A stretch of 64,000 nt of DNA from NCBI GenBank assembly GCA_039933215.1, contig JBDTOO010000012.1, forward strand, positions 1 to 64,000. The letters run 5' to 3'. Shown piece by piece: positions 31,957-40,691 of this stretch (its first letter is position 1; each line of letters begins with the position of its first letter). Below the pieces are notes generated by a model. That model saw only the letters and a list, made by a program, of their open reading frames with translations, did no database searches and was not told where the DNA came from. The DNA is from JALYUA01 sp039933215 (GTDB lineage: Bacteria > Acidobacteriota > Thermoanaerobaculia > UBA5066 > Gp7-AA6). Both the position numbers and the translations under genes were made by a program.

Positions 31957-34428
31957 ATGCGAATGGACCGGGGTTCTCGGCGAAACGTCCTGTGGATCGC
32001 GGCCGTGCTTCTTCTCACGGCCGTATTCGTGAGCTCGTCGTTGCGGGCGCAGGGGCGCGGACACGCACCCGGGCGCGCCAGCGATCGAAACCCCTCGTCG
32101 AAGGTCTTCAGCGACAAGGACAAGGCGGAGCGCAAGACGCTCCTGGAGGCGTGGAAGCAGGGCCGCCGCGCGCACCGGGGAGGAAAGGGCAGTGAGTCGC
32201 AACGGGTGTTCGGCGGATCGCCGTCGATCGGCCGCCCGTCGCTCGAGATCAACAATGCGGGGACCGTGCTCTACACGAAGCAGTTCGCGGGCTCGGCCTG
32301 CGAGCCCGACGCCGGCGGAGTGTCCAACTGGCGTCCTTCCACCGTCTATGCCGCGAATGACGTCGCCGATCCCTTGACGGGTGGCGGCGGTTTCGAGTTC
32401 CGAGCGACCAACGCGGGGACGAGCGGCGCGACGGAGCCGGTCTGGCCGGTCGTCTTCGGGACGACGATCGTCGACGGGACGATCACGTGGCAGGCGACGG
32501 ACAGGAGCTGGACGGCAGCCCGGACTCTTCCGGTCGGCGCCGTCGTACGACCCACCTTCTCGACCTTCGGCTTCAACTTTCAGGTGACCCAGGCGGGCAC
32601 GACCGGAGGGACCGAGCCGAAATGGCCGACCACGATCGGCGCGACCGTCGCGGACAACACGGTGATCTGGAAAGCGATCGCGTATTTCCCGGGAAACTTC
32701 GCGGGTTGCGATCCGATGCAGCTCGTGCTGCGGGCTTCGGGCGGAGCGGAGACCGTGCTCGCGTCCGAGGGACAGTTCATCGGCGGCGCCGGTGCGCAAA
32801 TGGGGGGTTGGGCCGAGTTCTACGCCCTGAACAACAACGGCCAGGCGGCGTTCCGAACGGTCGTCGAGGGGCGCCTCACCGAGGACGACGAGAGCGGATC
32901 CGGGATCTTCACGGCGGGCCCCGCGGCCGGAACCTTGACCGAGAGAGCGGCGTCCAACACTCTCGTCGCGGGCCGGTTCGCCTGCGGATTCGGGGCGATG
33001 GTCGGCACCAACGACGCCGGGCAGGTGCTCTTCGACGCCTACGTTTCAACGACCCCGCCGTGGACGGCGAGCACCGCGTTCCCGGTGAATACGCGCGTGA
33101 GACCGACCGTCCCCGCCGGCCTCGAGTTCGTCGTCCAGAATGCCGGCACGAGCGGTGCGATCGAGCCCGTCTGGCCGACGACCGTCAATACGACCGTCCT
33201 CGACGGCACGATCACATGGATTGCTACCAGACAGCGTTGCGACGAGGACGCCCATGGGATGACGCGGTTCACACCCGGACCGGGCAACGAGCTGCTGATG
33301 GCCGTGGGGACCGACGTTGGAGGCGGGACGACCGTCGTGGGGTTCGGCAACGACAACCTGAATCTCCTGACGGGTTCGTGCCTCGGCTGCGAGTACGAAA
33401 ACATCGACGGTTTCCTGAACCCCTCGGGGCATGCCTCCGCCGCCGTCCGGCTTTCGAACGGGGACACCGCGGCATACCTCCTCACGGGATCGCTGGCGTT
33501 CACTCAGATCGCCCGAACGGGCGGCGCCGGACCGGGGGGGACATTCGGACGGATCTTCTCGCGAACCACGCTGAACGCCTCCGACCAGGTGCTCTTCCTG
33601 GCGGCGGTGGGCGGGGTCAACAAGATGATCCGCTGGACGCCGCCTTCGACGTTCGTGGTCGTGGCGAGCGTCGGCGACGACATCGGCGTTCGCAGCGGCG
33701 GCGCCGCGACGGGAACGCTGATCGCGAATCTGGGCTTCTACGGCGACATCAATGCTCCGGGCAATGCGGTTTTCCAGGCCGCCCTGTCATCCGGTCCCAA
33801 CGCGTACTATTTCTGGGACGGCGCGACGGGCCTGATCACCGAGGTCGCCCGCGAGGGGGCCTTCCCGGCGACTCTGGCTTCCGAGATGATCACCCTGAAC
33901 GACTCGAATGTGGCCGCCTTCACGACCGGCGCCGACACGCCGGAGGACACGGAACTGTCGTCGGAGCTCGACGAGGATGGGCTGTATCTCTGGACGAAGG
34001 TCGGCGGCGCGGCGAAGCTCATCCAGAACGGCGACAACATCGGCGGCCAGATCGTCTCTTCGGTCAACGCCCAGCACCCGTCGTTCCGCCAGCGCCAGCT
34101 GAACTCGCAGGGCTGCGCCGCTGTGCAGTATTTCGTGGCCGGCGTCACGGGCGGGGCCACGGAGGACCGGGACGAGGGCTCCGGACCCGCAGGGTATTCC
34201 CCGGGCGTCGCGCCGGGCGGCCAGCTTCTGGTCAGCTGCGGCGGGATCGTGCCCGTGAGTCCGACTCCCACCGTCACGGTGCCCGGACCGACCGCGACGG
34301 TGACTCCGCTGGGCGGGCCCGTGGGACCGGGGCCCCAGGGCGTGCCGACGCTCTCGGGCGGCGTGCTGGCCCTCTTCGGGATCGGGCTCGCGGCGATGGC
34401 GCTGCTGCTCATCCGGAGGCGCTTCTAG
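31957..34428 (+). CDS. NxxGxxxF tandem-repeat surface protein, paralog 2, with VPTLS C-terminal signal
   Basis: 823-residue tandem paralog of the preceding gene with the same modules in the same order: signal peptide, three tail-type inserts (HWRPSTVYAAND-like first copy as NWRPSTVYAAND; third at about WTASTAFPVNTRVRPT), NxxGxxxF repeats (NNNGQAAF, NDAGQVLF, NAPGNAVF), a Thr-Pro linker and VPTLSGGVLALFGIGLAAMA then LLLIRRRF. Most differences are conservative. Divergence is greatest in the linker and near the mature N-terminus (RAQGRGHAPGRASD). Its own candidate -10 (TAGACT, 31848-31853), leader and terminator are duplicated too, so it can be expressed independently. Confidence 0.85.
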   Translation: MRMDRGSRRNVLWIAAVLLLTAVFVSSSLRAQGRGHAPGRASDRNPSSKVFSDKDKAERKTLLEAWKQGRRAHRGGKGSESQRVFGGSPSIGRPSLEINNAGTVLYTKQFAGSACEPDAGGVSNWRPSTVYAANDVADPLTGGGGFEFRATNAGTSGATEPVWPVVFGTTIVDGTITWQATDRSWTAARTLPVGAVVRPTFSTFGFNFQVTQAGTTGGTEPKWPTTIGATVADNTVIWKAIAYFPGNFAGCDPMQLVLRASGGAETVLASEGQFIGGAGAQMGGWAEFYALNNNGQAAFRTVVEGRLTEDDESGSGIFTAGPAAGTLTERAASNTLVAGRFACGFGAMVGTNDAGQVLFDAYVSTTPPWTASTAFPVNTRVRPTVPAGLEFVVQNAGTSGAIEPVWPTTVNTTVLDGTITWIATRQRCDEDAHGMTRFTPGPGNELLMAVGTDVGGGTTVVGFGNDNLNLLTGSCLGCEYENIDGFLNPSGHASAAVRLSNGDTAAYLLTGSLAFTQIARTGGAGPGGTFGRIFSRTTLNASDQVLFLAAVGGVNKMIRWTPPSTFVVVASVGDDIGVRSGGAATGTLIANLGFYGDINAPGNAVFQAALSSGPNAYYFWDGATGLITEVAREGAFPATLASEMITLNDSNVAAFTTGADTPEDTELSSELDEDGLYLWTKVGGAAKLIQNGDNIGGQIVSSVNAQHPSFRQRQLNSQGCAAVQYFVAGVTGGATEDRDEGSGPAGYSPGVAPGGQLLVSCGGIVPVSPTPTVTVPGPTATVTPLGGPVGPGPQGVPTLSGGVLALFGIGLAAMALLLIRRRF

Positions 34429-34459
34429 GCCGATTCGCTTCCGCTGCGGCTCGAAACGA

Positions 34460-34488
34460 CGCGGGCGCCACGGCGCCCGCGTTATTTT
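34460..34488 (+). terminator. Intrinsic terminator of surface-protein gene 2
   Basis: The same 10-base stem as at 31722 (34460-34469 with 34472-34481) followed by TTATTTT. Confidence 0.88.
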
Positions 34489-34620
34489 CTTCGGAAGCTC
34501 GAGCGGCCGGGTGCGGTCGGCCGGATCAAACGAAGAGAAAGACCGCGACGAGCCGGCGGAGCGCGCGGGACCGGGTCGCTCGTCGTCGTCTTCGTCCTCG
34601 AAGCGGGCGCGCGATCCCCG

Positions 34621-35694
34621 TCAGCGATTCCCCTTTCCACGGACTTCCCTGTCCCAGGTCGCCATCCACGCCGACCCCTCCCGCTCGAGCCGTTCCCAGT
34701 CGAGCTTCGCGGGGACGAGGCGCTGTTCGACGTCGCGCGCCCACGCGGGCAGGTCGCCGGCGGGGATGTCCGTGCGCGCAGGCAGCCGGTAGGCGCGGTC
34801 CGCCGCGAGGCGCTGGGCTTCGACGCTCCCGACCCACTCGATGAACGCCCGGGCCTCCGCGGGGTGCTTCGCGCCTTTCACGAGCCCGATGGCGTCGTCG
34901 ATGACGGGAGTACCGCTCGACGGGAGGACCCAGCCGAGCTCCCGGCTGTGCTTCGTCTCGAGGAGCACGTCGGGAAGATCCCAGACGGTGACGAGCCCTT
35001 CGCGCCGCGCGATCCGCTGGACGAGGACCGAGGCGTTCATCTCGTACGACCGGGTCTGAGCGTCGAGCCGGCGGAGCCACGCGAACCCCTCCGCGGTCGA
35101 GCCCGTCTTCTCGATCGACCGCGAGAGGATCAGCCCGAAGATCGCGCGCATCGTTCCGGATGCGAGCGGGTACCGGATGATGATCTTCCCCTTCCAACGG
35201 GGATCGAGGAGGTCGTCCCAGTCCTTCGGAGCTTCCGCCGGCGGGATGGCGCCCGAGTTGTAGACGATCACGGCGGGCGTGCGGTAGGCGCCGTAGTAGA
35301 GGCCGCGCGGCTCACGGGCTTCGGGCGGAATCGCCGCCGCCCAGGTCGGGCGGCAGGCCTCGAGGAGGTCCTCGCGCGCGCCGCGGAAGAAGATCGTGTC
35401 GGGGCCTCCGAACCAGACGTCCGCCTGCGGGTTCGCCTTCTCCGAGCGCACGCGGTCGTAGACCTCCTGCGAGCCCATGTCGAGCCATCGCACGTCGATG
35501 TTCGGGTGCGCCTTCTCGTACGTGTGCTCGAGGAGAGACAGCAGATCCCTCCCGTGCGGCGAGTAGAGGACGACCGGCGTGCGGTGGTCCGACCGGCACG
35601 CCGCGAGGGCCAGGAGTGCGGTGAGTGTCGCGGGGAAGAGGGCGAGAAGGAGCCGCCCGCGAGACGGGGCGCCGGACGCCGCTTTAACGGGCAT
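34621..35694 (-). CDS. ABC transporter substrate-binding lipoprotein (family 1, iron-type)
   Basis: 357-residue lipoprotein (lipobox LALAAC, about C33) with an extracellular solute-binding fold of the FbpA/AfuA type: PVVLYSPHGRDLLSLLE, NPQADVWFGGPDTIFFRG, GLYYGAYRTPAVIVYNSG and DWDDLLDPRWKGKIIIRYPLASGT. This class serves importers of iron(III), thiamine or phosphonates. No permease or ATPase adjoins; the fused permease and ATPase at 17057-19779 lack a binding protein and are the right type, so they may form one system. The start lies inside the end of the PIG-L gene (11-base overlap), so the two are co-transcribed. Confidence 0.88.
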   Translation of the reverse strand: MPVKAASGAPSRGRLLLALFPATLTALLALAACRSDHRTPVVLYSPHGRDLLSLLEHTYEKAHPNIDVRWLDMGSQEVYDRVRSEKANPQADVWFGGPDTIFFRGAREDLLEACRPTWAAAIPPEAREPRGLYYGAYRTPAVIVYNSGAIPPAEAPKDWDDLLDPRWKGKIIIRYPLASGTMRAIFGLILSRSIEKTGSTAEGFAWLRRLDAQTRSYEMNASVLVQRIARREGLVTVWDLPDVLLETKHSRELGWVLPSSGTPVIDDAIGLVKGAKHPAEARAFIEWVGSVEAQRLAADRAYRLPARTDIPAGDLPAWARDVEQRLVPAKLDWERLEREGSAWMATWDREVRGKGNR

Positions 35695-38317
35695 CCGGCC
35701 TCCACGCCAGGATGTTCGCGAACAGCCGGTACGCGCCCGGGACCCCCGCGGTCAGCTGCCGGAAGAAGGCGAGGCCGGTGTAGACGTAGCGACCCTTGCC
35801 CACCCCGGCGACGAGGAGCGCGCCCTTCTTCTCCTCGTCTCCCGGATCCGCCATGCCGAGGAGGGGCGTGTAGGCCGGCGCCCACTCGTGCGCGAAGTAG
35901 AGGCCGCGTTCCTGCACCCAGCCCTCCCAGTCGGCCGCGCCGATCGGGTTCGGACTGCGGAAGATCGGATGTTCCGGCGCGAGGATCCGGACGGGCGCGG
36001 TCTCGTCGGTCACGCGGTCGGCCGGGCGGCCGATCTCCAGCTTCTCCGGCGCGAAGCCCCGCTCGACGAAGGTGTACTGCTGGTACTGCACGACGAGGAG
36101 ACCACCCGCGCGGACCCAGTCGAGCAGGCGCGGGTTGGCGTTGCCCAGGGCCGGTTCCGTCTCGTAGGCGCGCGAGCCGATGACGATGGTGGCGTAGCCT
36201 GAGAGATCTCCGCGCTCGAGCTCCGCCGCGGACAGGAGCCGGAGGGGCACCCCGACCGCCATCAGCGCCTCCGGGACCCGGTCCGACGCGCCGCGCACGT
36301 ACCCGACGGACCCGAGTGCCGGAAGCCTCAGGTCGATCGCCGCCAGAGAGACGACGCCGTCGGCCGGGTAGGGCGTCGGGCGGATGTGCTCGTAGTCGAG
36401 GATCCGGATGCTCCCGGAGAAGCGCTCTCCGGAATCGAGCACCGCGGAGACGGGGATCTCGAATCGGCCGGGACGCGGGCCCCCGGGCGGCGGTGAGAGG
36501 GCGACCTCGACGACCGCGCGGTCGCCCTTCTTCGCGAGCGAGAACGGCACGGGCGTGCTCTTCCATCCGGCCGGGGCCGCGGCCTCGACGCGGCCCGCGA
36601 GAGAGCCCGCCGCGTTCGACGAGACGGTCACGGCGAATCGCGGCGGCGCGGCGCCCGCGCGCGTCGGCTGCACGATCAGCCGGGGGTCGACGGCGACCTC
36701 CACCCGCGGCACCGCGCGCACCCCGCGACGGATCTCCCCGTATTCCTCGTCGCGGATCCGGAGGGTGACCTCGCGCGCGAGTGTGACCCTGGAGGAGCCG
36801 ATCCGGACGACGACGCTCGCGGAGAGCGGCGGAGGCGCGAAGGGCTCTCCCCGGATTTCCGCGGGGACACCGGTCCAGTCGTACATGGCGCCCCGCATCG
36901 GAAGCCGGAGGAAGTAGGGGACGGTCGGCAGGGCATCCGCGGGCGCCGCCGCCGTCAGCTTCCACTCCGCGAGCGCTCCCGCGGCGAGAGGCTTTCCGGC
37001 CGCGGGAGCGGCGACCGTCCACCCCGCGGGGCTCACCAGCGCCGCGCTCTCGACCTCGACGGCCTCCCGTCCCGCGTCGGCGGCCTGGACAGTCACCTGC
37101 ACGGATTCCCCGGGCGAGACCGTCTCCACGTCCGCGAGCGCGTCGACCACGACCCCGGCCGACACCGCGAGCGCCGTTTCCGCGGCGCGGATCTTCTCGT
37201 CGAGCGTTGCGGCCGCGTCGGCGCCCGCGGCGCTGTCCGGCGAGACGAGGCCGCGGCACGCGCGCAGCTCCGCGAGGATCGTCGCGAGCGAAGGCGCGGC
37301 CGCCGCGAGTTCCGCGGACGAGAGACGCGTCCGGATCTCGCCGGCGAGCGCCGCGACGCGCGAGAGCCTCGCCGCGACGTCCTTCCGGCGGGTCGGGTCC
37401 GCGACGCCCGCCGCCAGCGCGCCGAGATCCGACGCCGTTCCCGCGAAGAGGTCCGGTGCGTCGCGCCCGCCGCCTCCCTCGATCCAGCCGACGCGGGCCT
37501 CGTTCGGTCCGATCAGCTGGAGCGCCCCGGTGCCCTGCGACCGGTGAAGGCTCCGGCTCGCCACCGCGATCTGCTGAAAGGAGCGGCCGTTCAGGGGCTC
37601 CAGGCCTCCCGTCGGCAGGATCATGGTGGTCTTCTCCCGGTCGAGGAAACGGGTCGTCTGGTAGAGCGCCGCCGGCTGCCAGGGCCGCAGCCCCTCTTTC
37701 GCGAGAGCGGGGAACGCCGCCGGATCTCCGGCGAGATGGAAGGCTTCGCGGGCCACGATCGCGGAGGCCTGGTGCTGCCCGTGCCCGTCGCGGACCGTCC
37801 CGGAGAAGATCGCCACGACGACCTGGGGCCGGAACCGCCGGATCACCCGCACGGCGTCCTCGAGAAGGGCGTCTTTTGGCCAGAGCCGGAGGGTCTCGTC
37901 CAGGGAACGCGTGAATCCGAAGTCGTAGGCCCTCGTGAAGAACTGACGGGCGCCGTCCAGCCGCCGGGCGGCGTTCAGCTCCTCGGTGCGGATCAGCCCG
38001 AGGCCGATGCCGAGCTCGTCCCCGATGAGGTTCTGGCCGCCGTCGCCCCTCGTCAGCGAGAGATACGCGGCCTCGCCCCCCATCCCGCGGGACACGAGAG
38101 TGAGAAGGGCCGTGTCCTCGTCGTCGGGGTGGGCCGCGATGATGAGGAGCCGCCGGTTCGTGGCGAGCTTGCGCAGAAGCGGGTCGAGGGCGTCGATGCC
38201 GCCGGCGGACGGCGGAGCCAGCATCGTGCCCGGAGGGCCCGACGCGAAGAGGGAGGCGCAGCAGAGAAGGAGCCACGCGGCGAGAGCGCCGGCTGCAGAG
38301 AACTGTTTTCGTTTCAC
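35684..38317 (-). CDS. PIG-L (LmbE-like) deacetylase, large secreted form
   Basis: 877-residue secreted protein. Signal peptide to about residue 26; PIG-L domain at about 50-330 with the zinc/catalytic AAHPDDEDT and the distal GHGQHQAS histidine. The middle (about 390-680) looks like two immunoglobulin-like NEW3/CARDB-type modules (VSPGESVQVTVQAADAG; VTVSSNAAGSLAGRVEA), and the C-terminus (about 690-870) like a glutamine-amidotransferase-type Rossmann domain (GYATIVIGSRAYETEP; GGLLVVQYQQYTF). PIG-L enzymes remove acetyl groups from GlcNAc-type sugars. GTG 38317 has TAGACT 7 bases upstream and no Shine-Dalgarno. Confidence 0.87.
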   Translation of the reverse strand: MKRKQFSAAGALAAWLLLCCASLFASGPPGTMLAPPSAGGIDALDPLLRKLATNRRLLIIAAHPDDEDTALLTLVSRGMGGEAAYLSLTRGDGGQNLIGDELGIGLGLIRTEELNAARRLDGARQFFTRAYDFGFTRSLDETLRLWPKDALLEDAVRVIRRFRPQVVVAIFSGTVRDGHGQHQASAIVAREAFHLAGDPAAFPALAKEGLRPWQPAALYQTTRFLDREKTTMILPTGGLEPLNGRSFQQIAVASRSLHRSQGTGALQLIGPNEARVGWIEGGGGRDAPDLFAGTASDLGALAAGVADPTRRKDVAARLSRVAALAGEIRTRLSSAELAAAAPSLATILAELRACRGLVSPDSAAGADAAATLDEKIRAAETALAVSAGVVVDALADVETVSPGESVQVTVQAADAGREAVEVESAALVSPAGWTVAAPAAGKPLAAGALAEWKLTAAAPADALPTVPYFLRLPMRGAMYDWTGVPAEIRGEPFAPPPLSASVVVRIGSSRVTLAREVTLRIRDEEYGEIRRGVRAVPRVEVAVDPRLIVQPTRAGAAPPRFAVTVSSNAAGSLAGRVEAAAPAGWKSTPVPFSLAKKGDRAVVEVALSPPPGGPRPGRFEIPVSAVLDSGERFSGSIRILDYEHIRPTPYPADGVVSLAAIDLRLPALGSVGYVRGASDRVPEALMAVGVPLRLLSAAELERGDLSGYATIVIGSRAYETEPALGNANPRLLDWVRAGGLLVVQYQQYTFVERGFAPEKLEIGRPADRVTDETAPVRILAPEHPIFRSPNPIGAADWEGWVQERGLYFAHEWAPAYTPLLGMADPGDEEKKGALLVAGVGKGRYVYTGLAFFRQLTAGVPGAYRLFANILAWRPDAR

Positions 38318-38404
38318 GGGGCGCAGTCTATGACGGCGGACGCGCGGCGGCCGGAAAGCGTGCCTCGCGGAGAGGCGCGCCGCGAGGCGTGCGCCCCGCG
38401 GACG

Positions 38405-38848
38405 CTACCGCTTCTTCAGCCGGGAACGGACGATCGGTGCGGAGGCCGCCGCGAGGGCGCCGAGGATCGCGGCGAGGTACTGGGCGCGCCGCTTCGGGTC
38501 CATGCTCTTCCACTCACGGGTGAGCCGGTCGAGCGTGCTCTTCGACGCGGCGCCGGCCTGGCCGAACGCGCGACGGGCCGACGCGACGCCGCCTTCCGAT
38601 GCGGCCGCGAGGCTCGCGCCGGCCTGGCTCGCCTTCTGCGAGAAGGTCCGCAGGAGTCCTTCGACGCCGCCGGGCGCGACCGTGCGACGGCGAGCGGCGG
38701 GTTTCTTCGTGGCGGGGGCGGGCTTGCGGCGCGCGGGGGCGGCGGAGGCGGCGGGGGAGCTGCCGGCGCCGGCCGCGCGCTTCGCGGCGGGTTTGCGGCG
38801 CGCCTTCGGGCGCGGGGGAGCAGGGGTCTCATCCATCTTCTCGTCCAT
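38405..38848 (-). CDS. Histone H1-like Lys/Ala/Pro-rich protein
   Basis: 147-residue protein with two parts. Residues 1-60 are a disordered Lys/Arg/Ala/Pro tract (PPRPKARRKPAAKRAAG; PAPATKKPAARRR), like the basic tails of bacterial H1-like DNA-binding proteins. The rest is a helical region (GLLRTFSQKASQAGASLAAA), then YLAAILGALAAASAPIV as a probable membrane-associating helix and RSRLKKR. It could be nucleoid-associated, membrane-tethered, or simply a charged small membrane protein. ATG 38848 has GAGGTG upstream. Function unknown. Confidence 0.65.
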   Translation of the reverse strand: MDEKMDETPAPPRPKARRKPAAKRAAGAGSSPAASAAPARRKPAPATKKPAARRRTVAPGGVEGLLRTFSQKASQAGASLAAASEGGVASARRAFGQAGAASKSTLDRLTREWKSMDPKRRAQYLAAILGALAAASAPIVRSRLKKR

Positions 38849-38905
38849 TTCATCACCTCGGCGGTCGGCGTGAACTCTCGACTCGATCTCCGACTCTCGA
38901 CTCCG

Positions 38906-40651
38906 TCAGCTCTCGCGGGCGGCGGCGAACACGGGCTTGATGTCGACGGGGATGTCCTTCAAGCCGCCGTTGACCCGCTCGATCTCGGCGTTCGACTTTC
39001 CGTACTTTTCCAGGAGACGCTTGGCCCGCTCGAAGTCGCCGGTCGCCTCGATCATCAGGAGCTCCTCCGCGAGCGACCGGACGGCTTCCCGGAACTTCTC
39101 CGGCTTCGCCAGGAAGCGCCCGTCGGCGGAGGGGACGATGGCACCCTTCTCCCGGAACCAGTTCCACTGGACGGCCGTCCCGCCGCCGTGGGCCTCTTCG
39201 AGTCCGAAGCGCATCGACCGGAACATGAGCCCGGTGTACGTGGCCGCGAGCGACTCCTCGTCGAACGTGGTCAGCCATTTCTTGTCCAGCGCGAGGAAGA
39301 TGTTCCACAGGCCGACCACGTCCGCCTTGCACTCCTCGATCGTCGAGTAGGTGTTCTTCAAGAGCAGCCGCGCCTCGATCCGGCGGCCGTCGGGGCCCGT
39401 GATGACCCCTGGCCCGAGACCGTGCGAGAGCTCGTGGAAGAGCGTGTGGTTGAAGTAAGGGTCGAACGCGATGCGCCCCGCCTGCCGGGCGTCCAGCACC
39501 CGCTCCCCGACGGGCCGGCCGCTCTGGCGGAACTTCGCCTCCATGACGTTCTTGAGGAGGACCTTCTTCGAGCCCTTCGCCTCGCGGACCCGCTCGTCGT
39601 TCGGCAGGTTGAAGGCGGAGGTCTGGACTCCCCGCCGCGCGTCGCCCGCCGTGAACGCTTCCTGGACCACGCGAATCGGGGATTCGAACTTGCGGTTGAA
39701 GTTCTTGTGCGCGTCCGGAAGGGGCAGGTTGCGCTCCATGTCGGGCAGGTGCTGCGCGTAAACCGCGAGATGCGCGCTCTCGGCCTTGTCGCGAACCGTG
39801 ACGAACGATTCGAACGACGCCTTGTAGTTGAAGAGCCCGTCTTCGTAGACCTCGTAGGGGCCGATGGCGATCTCGATGTCGGAATCGAGGTCCATCCAGG
39901 CGACGTCGGAAGCGAAATAGTCGTCCGTCAGGAACGCTTCGGCGCGCTTCTGCAGGAACGTCCGCAGCGAGGCGTTGCCGGTGCGCGCGGCGGCATCGCG
40001 AAGCTTCCCGGCCGCGCGGCCGAGCGCCGCGGCGTATTCCTTCGAGTAGGGCACGGCGACCAGGCGGTTCCCGTCGCGCCGGATCACCGTGAAGAGCCCC
40101 TGGAAGGCGTCCTTGTCGGCCGGGTGGGCGGCGATCCACGCCTCGAACTCTTCTCTGGTCATGTCCAGGGGATAGAACCCGGCGCCCTTCGGCTTGGAGC
40201 GGCTCCCGATGAACGGCTCGTCGCCCTTCAGGCGGTCCCAGGGCCCGCGCTGGATCTCGAAGTACTCGAACGCCGGGACCGACCGCGGAGTGTGCTCGAC
40301 GACGAGGCGCGCGACGCGCTCCCGCATCGCCGGAACTTCCTCGGCGACCTGGCGGTCGAAGATCCCGTCGAGCTCTTTGGAGGCCTGGATCAGGAGCTGC
40401 AGGACCGCCGTCTCGCGCTCGTCGAGCAGGGACCGGTCGTAATCGATCTTCGTAGCGGGAAACTGGCGGACACGTTCCGCGACGTCCGGGGCGACGGTGA
40501 GCGCGTCCGCGGCCGGCGCGGCGGAAGCGGCGGCCGGCGCCGGCGCGGGGGTGTCCGATGCGGCGGGCTTCGTCACGGACGATGTCCCGCAGGCCCCCGC
40601 GAACGCGGCGGCGAGACCCAGAATCGCGAGGCGGGCAGCATTCCTGTCCAT
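38906..40651 (-). CDS. M49-like (dipeptidyl peptidase III-type) zinc metallopeptidase lipoprotein
   Basis: 581-residue lipoprotein (lipobox FAGAC, C21). The zinc site is HELSHGLGPG (H406, E407, H410) and, 29 residues later, EECKADVVGLW (E439/E440). This pairing, HE..H plus EECRAE/EECKAD, is that of M49 peptidases, but classical DPP III has HELLGH (one residue longer), whereas this enzyme has a plain HEXXH. It belongs to the M49-like subgroup with HELxHGLGP. Substrate unknown; likely peptide breakdown in the periplasm. ATG 40651 has TAGATT (40659-40664, reverse strand) 7 bases upstream. Divergent from egtB. Confidence 0.82.
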   Translation of the reverse strand: MDRNAARLAILGLAAAFAGACGTSSVTKPAASDTPAPAPAAASAAPAADALTVAPDVAERVRQFPATKIDYDRSLLDERETAVLQLLIQASKELDGIFDRQVAEEVPAMRERVARLVVEHTPRSVPAFEYFEIQRGPWDRLKGDEPFIGSRSKPKGAGFYPLDMTREEFEAWIAAHPADKDAFQGLFTVIRRDGNRLVAVPYSKEYAAALGRAAGKLRDAAARTGNASLRTFLQKRAEAFLTDDYFASDVAWMDLDSDIEIAIGPYEVYEDGLFNYKASFESFVTVRDKAESAHLAVYAQHLPDMERNLPLPDAHKNFNRKFESPIRVVQEAFTAGDARRGVQTSAFNLPNDERVREAKGSKKVLLKNVMEAKFRQSGRPVGERVLDARQAGRIAFDPYFNHTLFHELSHGLGPGVITGPDGRRIEARLLLKNTYSTIEECKADVVGLWNIFLALDKKWLTTFDEESLAATYTGLMFRSMRFGLEEAHGGGTAVQWNWFREKGAIVPSADGRFLAKPEKFREAVRSLAEELLMIEATGDFERAKRLLEKYGKSNAEIERVNGGLKDIPVDIKPVFAAARES

Positions 40652-40691
40652 GGCGGCGAATCTAGCATTCTTTCTGCGGCATAGGTTTAGC

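Noticed and set aside
29226..34428. Prophage tail genes
   Set aside because: The tail-type modules are inserts in exported host proteins with signal peptides and C-terminal sorting signals; no other phage genes are present.
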